A stretch of 64,000 bases of DNA from JACRPI01 sp964385055. Its GTDB lineage: Archaea; Nanobdellota; Nanobdellia; Woesearchaeales; DSVV01. The position numbers and the translations under genes are program-made. Below the pieces are notes generated by a model that was not told where the DNA came from, ran no database searches, and worked only from the letters and a program-made list of their open reading frames with translations. The DNA is taken from the NCBI GenBank assembly GCA_964385055.1, contig CAYLMH010000001.1, positions 1-64,000 on the forward strand, given 5' to 3'. Numbering within the stretch: position 1 is the first letter of the stretch; each line of letters starts with the position of its first letter. Of this stretch, positions 1-8,147 are shown one piece after another.

Positions 1-264
1 GAAGCAATGGCGTGTGGGATTGCAGTGATTGCAACGCCAGTAGGCTATGTCAAAGAGTACATCAAAGAAAGATATAATGGTATGTTGTTTCCGTTCAAGA
101 ATTCGCTCGTATTGTCGTTGAAGATAAATATTCTTTTGGAGAATGACAAATTACGAGAAAAGATTGCGAAGAATGGTAGAAAGACAGTAGAAGAGAAATT
201 CCAATGGATAAAGACAGCAGAGAAGATAAAGAAAGTATTGAAAGAAAGAGTAGAAGAAGTATAA
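1..264 (+). CDS. GT4-family glycosyltransferase, C-terminal fragment
   Basis: The frame is open from the first base and stops at 262-264, so only the C-terminal 87 residues are visible. They begin EAMACGIAVIATPVGY, the conserved end of the GT-B nucleotide-sugar site in GT4 enzymes, where a Glu upstream of a 'GxPVI/IAT' strand contacts the donor. The rest is a Lys/Glu-rich terminal helix typical of the family. It runs convergently towards smc with a 5-base gap. The donor and acceptor cannot be told from this fragment. It fits the glycan theme of the window but is separated from the main island. Confidence 0.8.
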   Translation, partial: EAMACGIAVIATPVGYVKEYIKERYNGMLFPFKNSLVLSLKINILLENDKLREKIAKNGRKTVEEKFQWIKTAEKIKKVLKERVEEV

Positions 265-269
265 GAAAA

Positions 270-3200
270 TCAAACCTTCAAGCTCACAACCTTGCTCATG
301 TTATCCTGCGTCATACTGACACCATACAAGGTATCTGCCTCTGAGATAATGCCATCGTTGTGGGAGATAATAATGTATTGCGCGCGGTCGCTGTAACTTC
401 TAATCAACTTCGCAAGTTTATCCGAATTCATCTTATCAAGCGCAGCGTCCACTTCATCAAAGATGTAGAAGGACGCAGGATCATGTTCTTGGATTGCGAA
501 AATAAACGCAAGCGCAGTCATGGTTTTCTCACCACCGCTTAAACTTCGAATATCCATGAACTTTTTGCCTGTAATACGAACCTTAATCGAAACTCCTGCA
601 TTAAAGATATTGCCTTCATCTTCAATTTCAAGAAAAGCCTGTCCTTTAGTGGAAATTGCCATGAACATGTTCTGAAAATGCTGATTGACCACAGCAAAAG
701 TATTCAAGAACAACTCTTTTTTCTTTGTTTCAATTTCATTCATCATGACAAAGATTTCATCCTTTTCTTTTGCGAGAGAATTCTTTTTATCGACAAGAGA
801 GTTATACTCCTCTTCAACTCTTGCGTAAATTTCAAGCGCTTTCAGGTTGACATTGCCAAGACGTTCGACCATGCGCTCAAATTCCCAGATTTCTTTTTTA
901 AGCGCTTCTTCTGTCTTATCGGTATACAGTTCAATAGTTGCATATTGCTTGAATTCTTCTTCCATAACAGCAGTTTCTGCGCCAACGCGAGCATGCTCAA
1001 TGCTAATCGCGTTCTTTTTCTGTTCAACAGAACGAACTTGTTCTTCAGCAACAATAATAGTATTCTCTATCTTCTGAAGCTCTTCATTCAAAACATCACG
1101 ATGTTTGAAAAGGTCCTTGAAAGCGCCATAAAATTCCTTCTGGATGCGTTCTTTTTCTTTAAGATCAGTATCTTGCTTCTTGATTGTTTCTTGAAGATCT
1201 GCAATTTCTTTGGTAAAGTCCACTTGCTCTTTCTCATGTTGTTTGAGAATTTTCTGGATGTTTTCTTTCTCAGGAGCAAGAATATTAGTAATTTGCATTG
1301 CAGTGTTGCGGACAGATCCTTCAAGTTCCATTATTTTTTGTTTAAATTCTGTTTTCTTCTGCTCAAAGGTGTTTAATTCTGCAATAAGAAGAGGATTGCG
1401 AAGCTGTGTAATTGCGTCGCGGAGTTGTTGTTTTTTGATTTTCGCGTTTGCAAAGTCCTTGTTGCATGCGCTAATCTGCCGCTGGAGTTCTTCAAGCTGA
1501 GTCTCAAACGTTTTTGCCTGAGTAGCAAGTTCTTGTTTTACTTTCTTTGAAACATCGAGATCTTCAGAATCAAGGTGCAAGGATTTTTCTTTAGTAATAA
1601 TGTCTCCTTCAAGATTTGCTTTAAATTCACGAAGACGGGTAATGTTTTTTTCAATCTCATTTCGTTTTTCTTGAAGCACAGAAACAAGACGTTGAGTATC
1701 TGCAAATGCTGCTTCAGTCTGCTTGATATTCTCCACGACTTCTTTTTCTTGGAATCCTAAACCACCTTTATTTCGTTCACGGTATCCGCCTTGCATTGCG
1801 CCGCTCGTTTCAACAAGATCACCTTCAAGAGAAGTCATACGAACAGTACCAATACCCACGCGTCGTGCAACAGCAATGTTGTCCACAACAAGCGTGTTTC
1901 CAAACACATAAGAAAAGACATTTTTGAATTTAGGTTCATATGTCACAAGATCGCTTGCAAAGCCGTGAACACCTTGCGCACTTGCAGCTGCTTTTGCAGC
2001 AGGATCAAGAGAAGCAGGTTTTATTTTGTTCAAAGGCAAAAACGTTGCAATGCCTAACTTTTTCTCTTTGAGAAAACTAATACAATTTTCAGCGGTTTTG
2101 TCATCTCCAACAACAATGCTGCGAAGTTTTGGACCAGCAGCGATTTCAAGCGCAAGCGCGTATTTGCTCGAAACATGACCTAAATCAGAGAGCAAACCAT
2201 GAACTGCGCCAAGCGATGATTTTTCTTCAAGAACACGCTGGATTGCGATGTTTCCAGAAGAGCTTTCTCGAATACGAGTTTGGCGTGCTTCGAGTTTTGC
2301 AAGTTCATCTTGCGCATGCTGCATTTTTTCGCGTGCATGAGCAAACTGCGCAGCAAGCTGTCCATCCTCCTGAAGTGCTTTATTGAGATCAAGCGTCGCT
2401 TTTTTGAATTCTTCTTTCATTTGTTTCAGCGTTGCAATTTCATCTTTGTTTTGTTTTTCAAGTTCAAGCACTTTTGCAATACGCTCATCTGCGCTGTGAA
2501 TTTGATAATCTATTTTGTCTTTCTCTCGGAGAATGTGCTGCTGCTGTTCACGTAACCCTTGAATTTCTTTTTGTTTTTCTTCAATGAGTTTGTCGAGTTC
2601 TTCAATTTCTTTGTCAATGTTTTCAGCGCCATCGAGCTTATTTTTTTTTCTAAAAGAATCTATTTTATCCTGAATCTGCGCAAGTTCTTTCGTCATGCGC
2701 TCTTTTTCTTTGTCCTGAGCAGCAGACTGCTTTTCAAGCTCAGTAATCTTTTCATCAAGTTCAACAAGAGAATTTTGCAATTGATCTTTTCTCGTGTTTA
2801 AGCGAGTAATTTCATTGTTGCAAAGCGCGATGCGGTCTTTGTTTGCGACAATATCCACTTTTAATTTTTCAACAGCGTGAAGAACTTGAACCTGTTCTTT
2901 CTCTCCTTTTTCCTCAACTTCTTTGGTAATCTTTTGAATCTGCGCTTTTTTATCAACAACCTGCGTTTTTAAAGCAGTAATTTCTGCGTCTTTTTTGCTT
3001 ACCTTTTCTTGATATCCATCAATTTGTTTTTGCAATTCTCCGCGCTGTTCAAGTTTTCTACGAAGTTGGATGTCAAGATACGTTGCTTTGTTTTTTGTGA
3101 TTTTGTCTGCAAGATCTTTATATTTCTCTGCCTGATCGCGTTCTTGTTTTAGTTCTTTGAGATACGATTTTCGTTCATTAAGAACAATGTCTGCTTCAGT

Positions 3201-3767
3201 AAGTTTTTGATCCACTTTTTCAAGTTCGCTGAGGGTTTTCTGTTTTTTCTCCTCGTAAACACCAATGCCTGCAATGTCCTCAATAATCACGCGACGCTCA
3301 ACAGAAGACATCTCCACAAGCCGAACAATGTCCCCTTGAAGAACAATGTTATATCCTTCAGGATCAATGTCGCCAGCAGAAAGAAGTTCAAGCATTTCCT
3401 GCCTTGTTTTTCGCTCCTCGTTAATTTTGTAAATACTTTGTCCATTTTCGCGAATAATACGAGAAACTTTTATCTCAGGAGTACCAAGAGGAAAATGATT
3501 GCCGGAATTATCAAAATAAATGCTGACTTCGCCTTCTTTCGCGGGCTTTTTGCTTTTACCCCCGTTATAGATAAGGTTTGCGGATTTTTCAGCGCGAAGC
3601 CCTTTTGCAGAGCCTTTGCCAAGAACAAAACAGAGCGCGTCACCAACGTTCGATTTCCCACTACCATTAGGACCTAAGATACAATTATATTTGGGATCGA
3701 AAACAAGTTCTGTCTTTTCACCGAAAGATTTAAACCCGCGCATCACGAGTCGATTAATGCGTGTCAT
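270..3767 (-). CDS. smc: Chromosome segregation ATPase SMC
   Basis: A 1,165-residue SMC protein, full length for the family. The ATPase head is split. Walker A (GPNGSGKS) is at residues 32-39; the signature LSGGEK and Walker B (FYIFDEVDAALD) lie near residues 1070-1110. Long Lys/Glu/Gln-rich coiled coils flank a hinge at about 515-670 that contains the Gly-rich GAMQGGY segment. The start at 3767 is chosen because the protein then begins MTRINRLVMRGFKSF, the usual SMC N-terminus, and a GGTGA ribosome site lies just before it. The open frame upstream begins only with TTG and encodes unrelated residues. The protein organises and segregates the chromosome, normally with ScpA/ScpB kleisin partners, which are not in the window. 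Confidence 0.97.
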   Translation of the reverse strand: MTRINRLVMRGFKSFGEKTELVFDPKYNCILGPNGSGKSNVGDALCFVLGKGSAKGLRAEKSANLIYNGGKSKKPAKEGEVSIYFDNSGNHFPLGTPEIKVSRIIRENGQSIYKINEERKTRQEMLELLSAGDIDPEGYNIVLQGDIVRLVEMSSVERRVIIEDIAGIGVYEEKKQKTLSELEKVDQKLTEADIVLNERKSYLKELKQERDQAEKYKDLADKITKNKATYLDIQLRRKLEQRGELQKQIDGYQEKVSKKDAEITALKTQVVDKKAQIQKITKEVEEKGEKEQVQVLHAVEKLKVDIVANKDRIALCNNEITRLNTRKDQLQNSLVELDEKITELEKQSAAQDKEKERMTKELAQIQDKIDSFRKKNKLDGAENIDKEIEELDKLIEEKQKEIQGLREQQQHILREKDKIDYQIHSADERIAKVLELEKQNKDEIATLKQMKEEFKKATLDLNKALQEDGQLAAQFAHAREKMQHAQDELAKLEARQTRIRESSSGNIAIQRVLEEKSSLGAVHGLLSDLGHVSSKYALALEIAAGPKLRSIVVGDDKTAENCISFLKEKKLGIATFLPLNKIKPASLDPAAKAAASAQGVHGFASDLVTYEPKFKNVFSYVFGNTLVVDNIAVARRVGIGTVRMTSLEGDLVETSGAMQGGYRERNKGGLGFQEKEVVENIKQTEAAFADTQRLVSVLQEKRNEIEKNITRLREFKANLEGDIITKEKSLHLDSEDLDVSKKVKQELATQAKTFETQLEELQRQISACNKDFANAKIKKQQLRDAITQLRNPLLIAELNTFEQKKTEFKQKIMELEGSVRNTAMQITNILAPEKENIQKILKQHEKEQVDFTKEIADLQETIKKQDTDLKEKERIQKEFYGAFKDLFKHRDVLNEELQKIENTIIVAEEQVRSVEQKKNAISIEHARVGAETAVMEEEFKQYATIELYTDKTEEALKKEIWEFERMVERLGNVNLKALEIYARVEEEYNSLVDKKNSLAKEKDEIFVMMNEIETKKKELFLNTFAVVNQHFQNMFMAISTKGQAFLEIEDEGNIFNAGVSIKVRITGKKFMDIRSLSGGEKTMTALAFIFAIQEHDPASFYIFDEVDAALDKMNSDKLAKLIRSYSDRAQYIIISHNDGIISEADTLYGVSMTQDNMSKVVSLKV

Positions 3768-3823
3768 AATCACCACTTTTTTTGCATGCACAATGAAAAA
3801 ATATAGAAAAAATGAATTGTTTG

Positions 3824-3837
3824 CCGTATATAAAACT
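3824..3837 (-). promoter_or_regulatory. TATA-type promoter of smc
   Basis: On the minus strand this reads AGTTTTATATACGG. Transcription would start near 3803, giving a short leader of roughly 35 bases that contains the GGTGA ribosome site. Confidence 0.55.
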
Positions 3838-3907
3838 TTTGAAAGCACCATGGAGGAAAAACAAGAACCCAAAACAAGAGAAAAAGAGGAGAATTCTGAA
3901 ACCGAAA

Positions 3908-3918
3908 CATTTATATAG
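3908..3918 (+). promoter_or_regulatory. TATA-type promoter before the PRC-barrel gene
   Basis: CATTTATATAG precedes a predicted start near 3940 and a leader of about 115 bases, unusually long for this window. The leader contains a 16-codon open frame (3971-4021) and a GAGGGG ribosome site (4041-4046). Confidence 0.45.
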
Positions 3919-4056
3919 ATGGGGAAACTAAAAAATCAAAGTGTGAGCATTGGCACATAGTAAAAAAAATATGAGTTTTGTTATGTGGCAGAGACAAAAA
4001 CAGAGAATGATCACGAGGTGAAAAATTCATCCTTGAAAAAGAGGGGAATTTGAACA

Positions 4057-4320
4057 ATGGCAGAAGAAGAGAAACGATTTTCACGGCAATTACTTGGAAA
4101 GACAGTGGTCAGCAAAACAGGAAAGCGCTTTGGTGAAGTAGGAGACATGATTTTTGAAACACGAAGCGGCGAGCTTATTCATTTGATTCTTGCAAATCCA
4201 ACAACCTATACAGAAAAATTAGAGTTGGAAAAAGACAAAGAAGGAAATATCCTTATCCCATTCAGCGCAGTGATTGCGATTGGAGACTTCCTCGTCATTG
4301 CGGAAGAAGACATTATTTAG
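4057..4320 (+). CDS. PRC-barrel domain protein
   Basis: An 87-residue protein consisting almost entirely of one PRC-barrel. The N-terminal part has the pattern LLGKTVVSKTGKRFGEVGD, followed by the strand-rich GELIHLIL section and an ILIPFSAVIAIGD ending, which is how stand-alone archaeal PRC-barrel proteins look. The fold is known from ribosome-maturation protein RimM and photosynthetic reaction centres and mediates protein or RNA contacts. Stand-alone archaeal copies are linked in the literature to CdvB/ESCRT-type division and to RNA processing, but nothing here decides between these. GAGGGG lies 10 bases before the ATG. It is followed by a T-rich stretch. Confidence 0.85.
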   Translation: MAEEEKRFSRQLLGKTVVSKTGKRFGEVGDMIFETRSGELIHLILANPTTYTEKLELEKDKEGNILIPFSAVIAIGDFLVIAEEDII

Positions 4321-4346
4321 TTTTTCTTATTCTTTTGTTTACATTT
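4321..4346 (+). terminator. T-rich archaeal-type terminator
   Basis: Runs of T (TTTTTCTTATTCTTTTG) directly follow the stop codon without a hairpin, as expected for archaeal intrinsic termination. Confidence 0.4.
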
Positions 4347-4481
4347 TCTATGTCTAAAACCTGTTTATTCGCCTTACTGCTGCTTTTGAATCCCTAAATA
4401 TTTTTTTAAAATATGGTATGAACAAAAGAAGAAAAACGAGATAATAAATATCCTAGAAAACAACCGTCTCTAAAAAAACAA

Positions 4482-4492
4482 CCTTTATAAAA
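4482..4492 (+). promoter_or_regulatory. TATA-type promoter of the RFC small subunit gene
   Basis: CCTTTATAAAA is centred 27 bases before the ATG at 4514, so transcription should begin at or next to the start codon (leaderless). Confidence 0.65.
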
Positions 4493-4513
4493 CAGCCAAG
4501 ATGCCAATCTCTT

Positions 4514-5491
4514 ATGGAAGAAGAGCAGCAAGAAGCACTAAAACATTCTATGTGGACGGAAAAATACAGGCCAAAATCGTTTGCAGAAGTAAAAGGACAA
4601 ATAGATATTATTGCAAAGATTAAAGCGTTTATTGCTGCAAGAAACATGCCGCACATGATGTTCGCTGGCCCAGCAGGCGTTGGAAAATCAACCACTGCAT
4701 TAGTCATCGCAAGAGAAATGTTTGGACAAAGCTGGCGAGAAAATTTCCTTGAACTCAACGCATCAGATGAACGAGGAATTGATGTCGTCAGAACAAAAGT
4801 AAAGGATTTCGCGAGAACGCGAGCGATTGGCGATGTTCCATTCAAAATAATTTTCCTAGATGAATGCGACGCGTTAACAAAAGAAGCGCAGCAGGCATTG
4901 AGAAGAACAATGGAAAATTATACGCAAACAACGAGATTTATTCTCAGTTGCAATTATTCCAGCAAGATTATTGATCCTATTCAAAGTAGATGTACTGTTT
5001 TCCGTTTCCGTCCATTAGAAAAAGAACAGATGTTTGCAATATTTGACAAGATCGCGAAAACAGAAGGAATTGAACTAGATACAAGCGGAAAAGAAGCATT
5101 GCATGTGTGTAGTGAAGGAGATTGTCGAAAAGCAGAAAACATTCTCCAAAGCTGCGCTGCTGTCGCGAAAAAGGTCACAGAAGATGAAGTATTCTCATTA
5201 GCGAGTGTCGCGAAACCAAAAGAGATTAACGAATTTTTGAAACTTGCGCTGGAAAATAAGTTCATCGCGAGCAGAGATAAGATGCTTGAAACAATGCTTC
5301 GCTATGGGTTGAGCGGATTGGACTTAATCAAACAAATACAGCGAGAAGTCTGGAATCTTCCAGTGACTGATGCACAGAAAGTTGCCTTAGTCGATAAATG
5401 CGGCGAGATTGAGTTTAGAATGACAGAAGGTTCTGATGAATTTGTTCAGCTAGAAGCACTTCTCGCACAATTTACCCTTTGTAAGAAATAG
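4514..5491 (+). CDS. rfcS: Replication factor C small subunit (clamp loader)
   Basis: A 325-residue AAA+ ATPase of the archaeal RFC small-subunit type. WTEKYRP at residues 14-20 is the family's N-terminal box; Walker A GPAGVGKST is at 52-60, Walker B with DECD near 115, and the SRC arginine-finger motif near 158, followed by the collar domain. With RFC large subunit it loads the PCNA clamp at primer-template junctions. Length matches the family (about 320-330). No intein is present, although archaeal rfcS genes often carry one. It has its own promoter and appears to be leaderless. RFC is found in archaea and eukaryotes, and so supports an archaeal origin for the window. Confidence 0.97.
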   Translation: MEEEQQEALKHSMWTEKYRPKSFAEVKGQIDIIAKIKAFIAARNMPHMMFAGPAGVGKSTTALVIAREMFGQSWRENFLELNASDERGIDVVRTKVKDFARTRAIGDVPFKIIFLDECDALTKEAQQALRRTMENYTQTTRFILSCNYSSKIIDPIQSRCTVFRFRPLEKEQMFAIFDKIAKTEGIELDTSGKEALHVCSEGDCRKAENILQSCAAVAKKVTEDEVFSLASVAKPKEINEFLKLALENKFIASRDKMLETMLRYGLSGLDLIKQIQREVWNLPVTDAQKVALVDKCGEIEFRMTEGSDEFVQLEALLAQFTLCKK

Positions 5492-5492
5492 T

Positions 5493-6035
5493 TTATTTTT
5501 TCTTCCATTCGGACAAGAGGATACTGTATGATTTAATGTTACCGTACTCTTTATATCCATTACGGACAGCCATACGTTTTGTTCCTTCATATTTTAAATG
5601 ACATTTTTCAATAACGTGTTGAGAAGCAATATTTTTTTCATGCGCATTAATTTCTATCCTGATCATTTTCTCTTTCAAAAAACAAAAATGAAGTAATGCT
5701 TGCACTGCTTCTGTCATATATCCTCTTCTTCTGTGTTCCTGACGTAACCAATAGCCAATGTTCGCATTATTATTTAATTCATTTTTTATGAGTCCTAACC
5801 CGCCGATTATTTCTTTATCTTTTTTATTTTTTATAACATATTGACATTGATTTTTATCTTTCATTGCTTTTTTATAGAAATCTGCTATCTTTTTTCGTTG
5901 AGCAGGATAGTCAATAGGCAACCATTTTGAAAGTTCAGCATTATTTATTCGAATAAGAGCATACATCGTTTGAATATGCTTGTTTTTTACAGGTTCAAGG
6001 ATAAGTCTTTTTGTTTTTATAGTTCTTTTAAGCAT
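5493..6035 (-). CDS. GNAT-family N-acetyltransferase, RimJ/RimL-like
   Basis: A 180-residue GNAT acetyltransferase. It begins with the beta-strand TKRLILEPV and has the acetyl-CoA pyrophosphate-binding stretch QEHRRRGYMTEAV in the middle (an R-x-x-G-Y/x-A variant), then IRIEINAHEKNIASQHVIEKC, the typical RimJ/RimL motif in which a neighbouring Asn/Ser carries the catalysis. Members acetylate protein N-termini or small amines; the substrate cannot be predicted. It converges on rfcS with a single base between stops. A TATA-like box at about 6055-6067 is 26-27 bases from the ATG, so the gene is probably monocistronic and leaderless. Confidence 0.88.
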   Translation of the reverse strand: MLKRTIKTKRLILEPVKNKHIQTMYALIRINNAELSKWLPIDYPAQRKKIADFYKKAMKDKNQCQYVIKNKKDKEIIGGLGLIKNELNNNANIGYWLRQEHRRRGYMTEAVQALLHFCFLKEKMIRIEINAHEKNIASQHVIEKCHLKYEGTKRMAVRNGYKEYGNIKSYSILLSEWKKK

Positions 6036-6094
6036 TATAGAATTTTTATTTTACAAAATATATAATGTTTCCGATAAAAAACAGTTTTAATGGT

Positions 6095-6478
6095 CTAAAG
6101 AAGAGGTTTTTCTGGATGAGGAAGATCGTTAGCCCCAGAATAATTATCAAATCTATAGCCAGAAGAATGTGTACTTGAATCATAGCGAAAGCTCAATACT
6201 CCGAAACCAGAAGGCGCTGTTTCTGAGAAACAAAGCTCAAGACGCACCTCACTCCCTGTAGGTGATCGTTGTGCAAGAGAGCTAGGAATTCGAAAAGATA
6301 AATCTGAGTTGCGGCCTGAAGCAGAAAAAGCTTCAGCATCACGTATAGACTCAATGCCTGTATGACGCACATAATCTGGTCGTAATTTTCTTGTAATATC
6401 ACGAACAACGTCAGGAGAATAAAGAGCGCCATGCTCTAAAGTAATTCCATACTGTTCACAGACTTGTTGAAGACCCAT
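6095..6478 (-). CDS. Uncharacterised soluble protein
   Basis: A 127-residue protein I do not recognise. It has no signal peptide or membrane segment. The N-terminal half is mixed helix, the C-terminal half is rich in Ser/Gly with alternating hydrophobic residues (VRLELCFSE, FGVLSFRYDSS), suggesting beta-structure. A TATA-like box (about 6498-6510) is 28 bases before the ATG, supporting this start and a real gene. It lies between an acetyltransferase and a membrane protein gene with no sign of an operon. Confidence 0.6.
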   Translation of the reverse strand: MGLQQVCEQYGITLEHGALYSPDVVRDITRKLRPDYVRHTGIESIRDAEAFSASGRNSDLSFRIPSSLAQRSPTGSEVRLELCFSETAPSGFGVLSFRYDSSTHSSGYRFDNYSGANDLPHPEKPLL

Positions 6479-6525
6479 GAGAGAAAGAAAGTAAATTCAA
6501 TTTAAAAAAGTTTTGACCAAAACAA

Positions 6526-7074
6526 CTAATGCCCTTTTTCTCCTTTCTCAAAACTCTTATGCTTGTGCGACAAATAATTCGCAACAGCAATGAGCACAAT
6601 ACCAATAGATAAATACAATAAACTAAGAGGAGTGTCAAAGTGGAGCACAACTGCGCTCTTAAAGAAATACACCATCAATATGATGATAATCACTTTGGTC
6701 AAGACTGCTTTCAAATCATCAAGAGAATGAAATGTTAACCAGTTAGGATATGGGATCTCTTCTCCTTTAAGAGTATCAATCTCACTAATAAACAATTCAT
6801 ATACTCCAAGCGCAATAATAATGAGAATAATCCCCAGCAAAAACTCATCAAGAGAGGAAATTAAATAAACAACAATGATGTTCGAAGGAACGGTTTCTCC
6901 ATGGCTAAATGCAGAAGAAAGCTCATGATACGCCTCATACGTGCTGTAAATGCCAAGAACAAACGCGATAAGGGAAGATACAAGTAATGCAAGAACAACA
7001 ATGAGAATAACGTAACGAAATTTCCACAATCCATTCTCAAAGATTTTTTCAACAACACCCGCATCTTTTTTCAT
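6526..7074 (-). CDS. YqhA/UPF0114-family membrane protein
   Basis: A 182-residue integral membrane protein with about four membrane segments. The middle loop ELFISEIDTLKG followed by PNWLTFHSLDDLKAVLTKVI is the diagnostic signature of the YqhA (UPF0114) family, found in bacteria and archaea; its function is unknown. It ends in a charged Lys/His-rich tail. GGTGA lies 7 bases before the ATG. It is the downstream neighbour of the lipoprotein block, on the same strand with a 41-base gap, so co-transcription is possible. Confidence 0.85.
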   Translation of the reverse strand: MKKDAGVVEKIFENGLWKFRYVILIVVLALLVSSLIAFVLGIYSTYEAYHELSSAFSHGETVPSNIIVVYLISSLDEFLLGIILIIIALGVYELFISEIDTLKGEEIPYPNWLTFHSLDDLKAVLTKVIIIILMVYFFKSAVVLHFDTPLSLLYLSIGIVLIAVANYLSHKHKSFEKGEKGH

Positions 7075-7115
7075 AGTTTCACCAAAATATAAGATAACGA
7101 AATAAAAAAGAAAAA

Positions 7116-8036
7116 TTAATCCAATTCAGGATTCTCCTTGATTCTAACCCGCGTTGAAGCCAAGTCTTGGTAATAATAGGTCAAAGTCAAATCAACTTGC
7201 GCAGTGTATAACGCGTCTTCTTCAAGACTATCGCTAATGCAAATAATCGTTGTTTCTGATGCACCGCTGCTTCCTGTAGCAGTTGCGCGTGCCATGCGAG
7301 CAACAGAAGGATCACCGCGAGACGTACACTCCATCCCTGCTGTTTCTACTTCAAAACTAATAGTGTCATAGATTGCAGAGAAGTCATCGCCAAGATATGC
7401 TTTGCTGCGCCCTTCACCTGCGTTGTAAACAGGAATTTCCAAGTAGATTCTACCACTGCCGTAGGGTTTTTCCACTACAGAGCCAATCTGAATAGGACCT
7501 CCTGATGCAAAAGCTGTTTGTGAAGCACTGACATCACAAACTCTTTCATCACGAAGGTCTTCTTTAAAGCAAACTTTCGGAACTGAAACATACGTCTGGT
7601 AAGGGTAGGTATATTCAAGATAAATGTTTGCGTCATAAAATGTTCCTGTTAATCCTTCATAGACAGCGTCGCCAAAACTAACTCGTTCATAACCACCATC
7701 AGGAAGATATTCAGAAACTTTAGTCAATTCATCGGAATTTGTCTTCTCAAAATCAACACCAGAAAAATCATTTTCTGAAATACCGCGAATTTTTAGTTCA
7801 ACTTCATTAGGTTGAATAGTGAATTCTCCATCGTTTTGGAGAAGCGCGACAATAGGGAATGCTTCGTCTTCATAGACTTCATTGCCAACACCAAAGTCTT
7901 CGAAAGAAACGACAAGACCATCAGAACCGCCAAGCCAGACACTGCTTACAGATTCAGATCCTGCTTGTTCTCCGCAACCTGCAAGAAGCAAGGTGAGCGT
8001 AATACCCAACACTAAGAGCAATCGATGAATGTTCAT
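7116..8036 (-). CDS. Surface lipoprotein, paralogue 1
   Basis: A 306-residue lipoprotein: a hydrophobic signal peptide (RLLLVLGITLTLLLAGC) ends in a lipobox LAGC, with Cys about residue 21 as the predicted lipidated residue. The mature part begins with a Ser/Gly-rich linker, then a beta-rich domain opening GLVVSFEDFGVGNEVYEDEAFPI. This opening recurs in the next two lipoproteins and in the large membrane protein upstream. Several Cys pairs and the phrase 'GGPIQI' are also shared. GGAGGG lies about 7 bases before the ATG, with a TATA-like box at 8091-8103. The domain resembles CARDB/Ig-like adhesive folds, but no enzymatic motif is visible. Confidence 0.8.
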   Translation of the reverse strand: MNIHRLLLVLGITLTLLLAGCGEQAGSESVSSVWLGGSDGLVVSFEDFGVGNEVYEDEAFPIVALLQNDGEFTIQPNEVELKIRGISENDFSGVDFEKTNSDELTKVSEYLPDGGYERVSFGDAVYEGLTGTFYDANIYLEYTYPYQTYVSVPKVCFKEDLRDERVCDVSASQTAFASGGPIQIGSVVEKPYGSGRIYLEIPVYNAGEGRSKAYLGDDFSAIYDTISFEVETAGMECTSRGDPSVARMARATATGSSGASETTIICISDSLEEDALYTAQVDLTLTYYYQDLASTRVRIKENPELD

Positions 8037-8090
8037 GAAAATCCCTCCGAAAACGATAAACTATACAATATAAGCTATTTTCCCACAAAA

Positions 8091-8103
8091 CGAATATATA
8101 AAC
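8091..8103 (-). promoter_or_regulatory. TATA-type promoter of lipoprotein 1
   Basis: The minus strand reads GTTTATATATTCG. It predicts a leader of about 35 bases that includes the GGAGGG site at 8043-8048. Confidence 0.5.
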
Positions 8104-8147
8104 ATTATGGTTTTGCGACGGAAGTAGAGAAGAACAAATCAAAAAGA

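Noticed and set aside
678..1376. A 232-residue open frame opposite smc
   Set aside because: It is Phe/Leu-rich, the mirror of Lys/Glu codons in the SMC coiled coil, with no promoter or ribosome site. The smc reading is certain.
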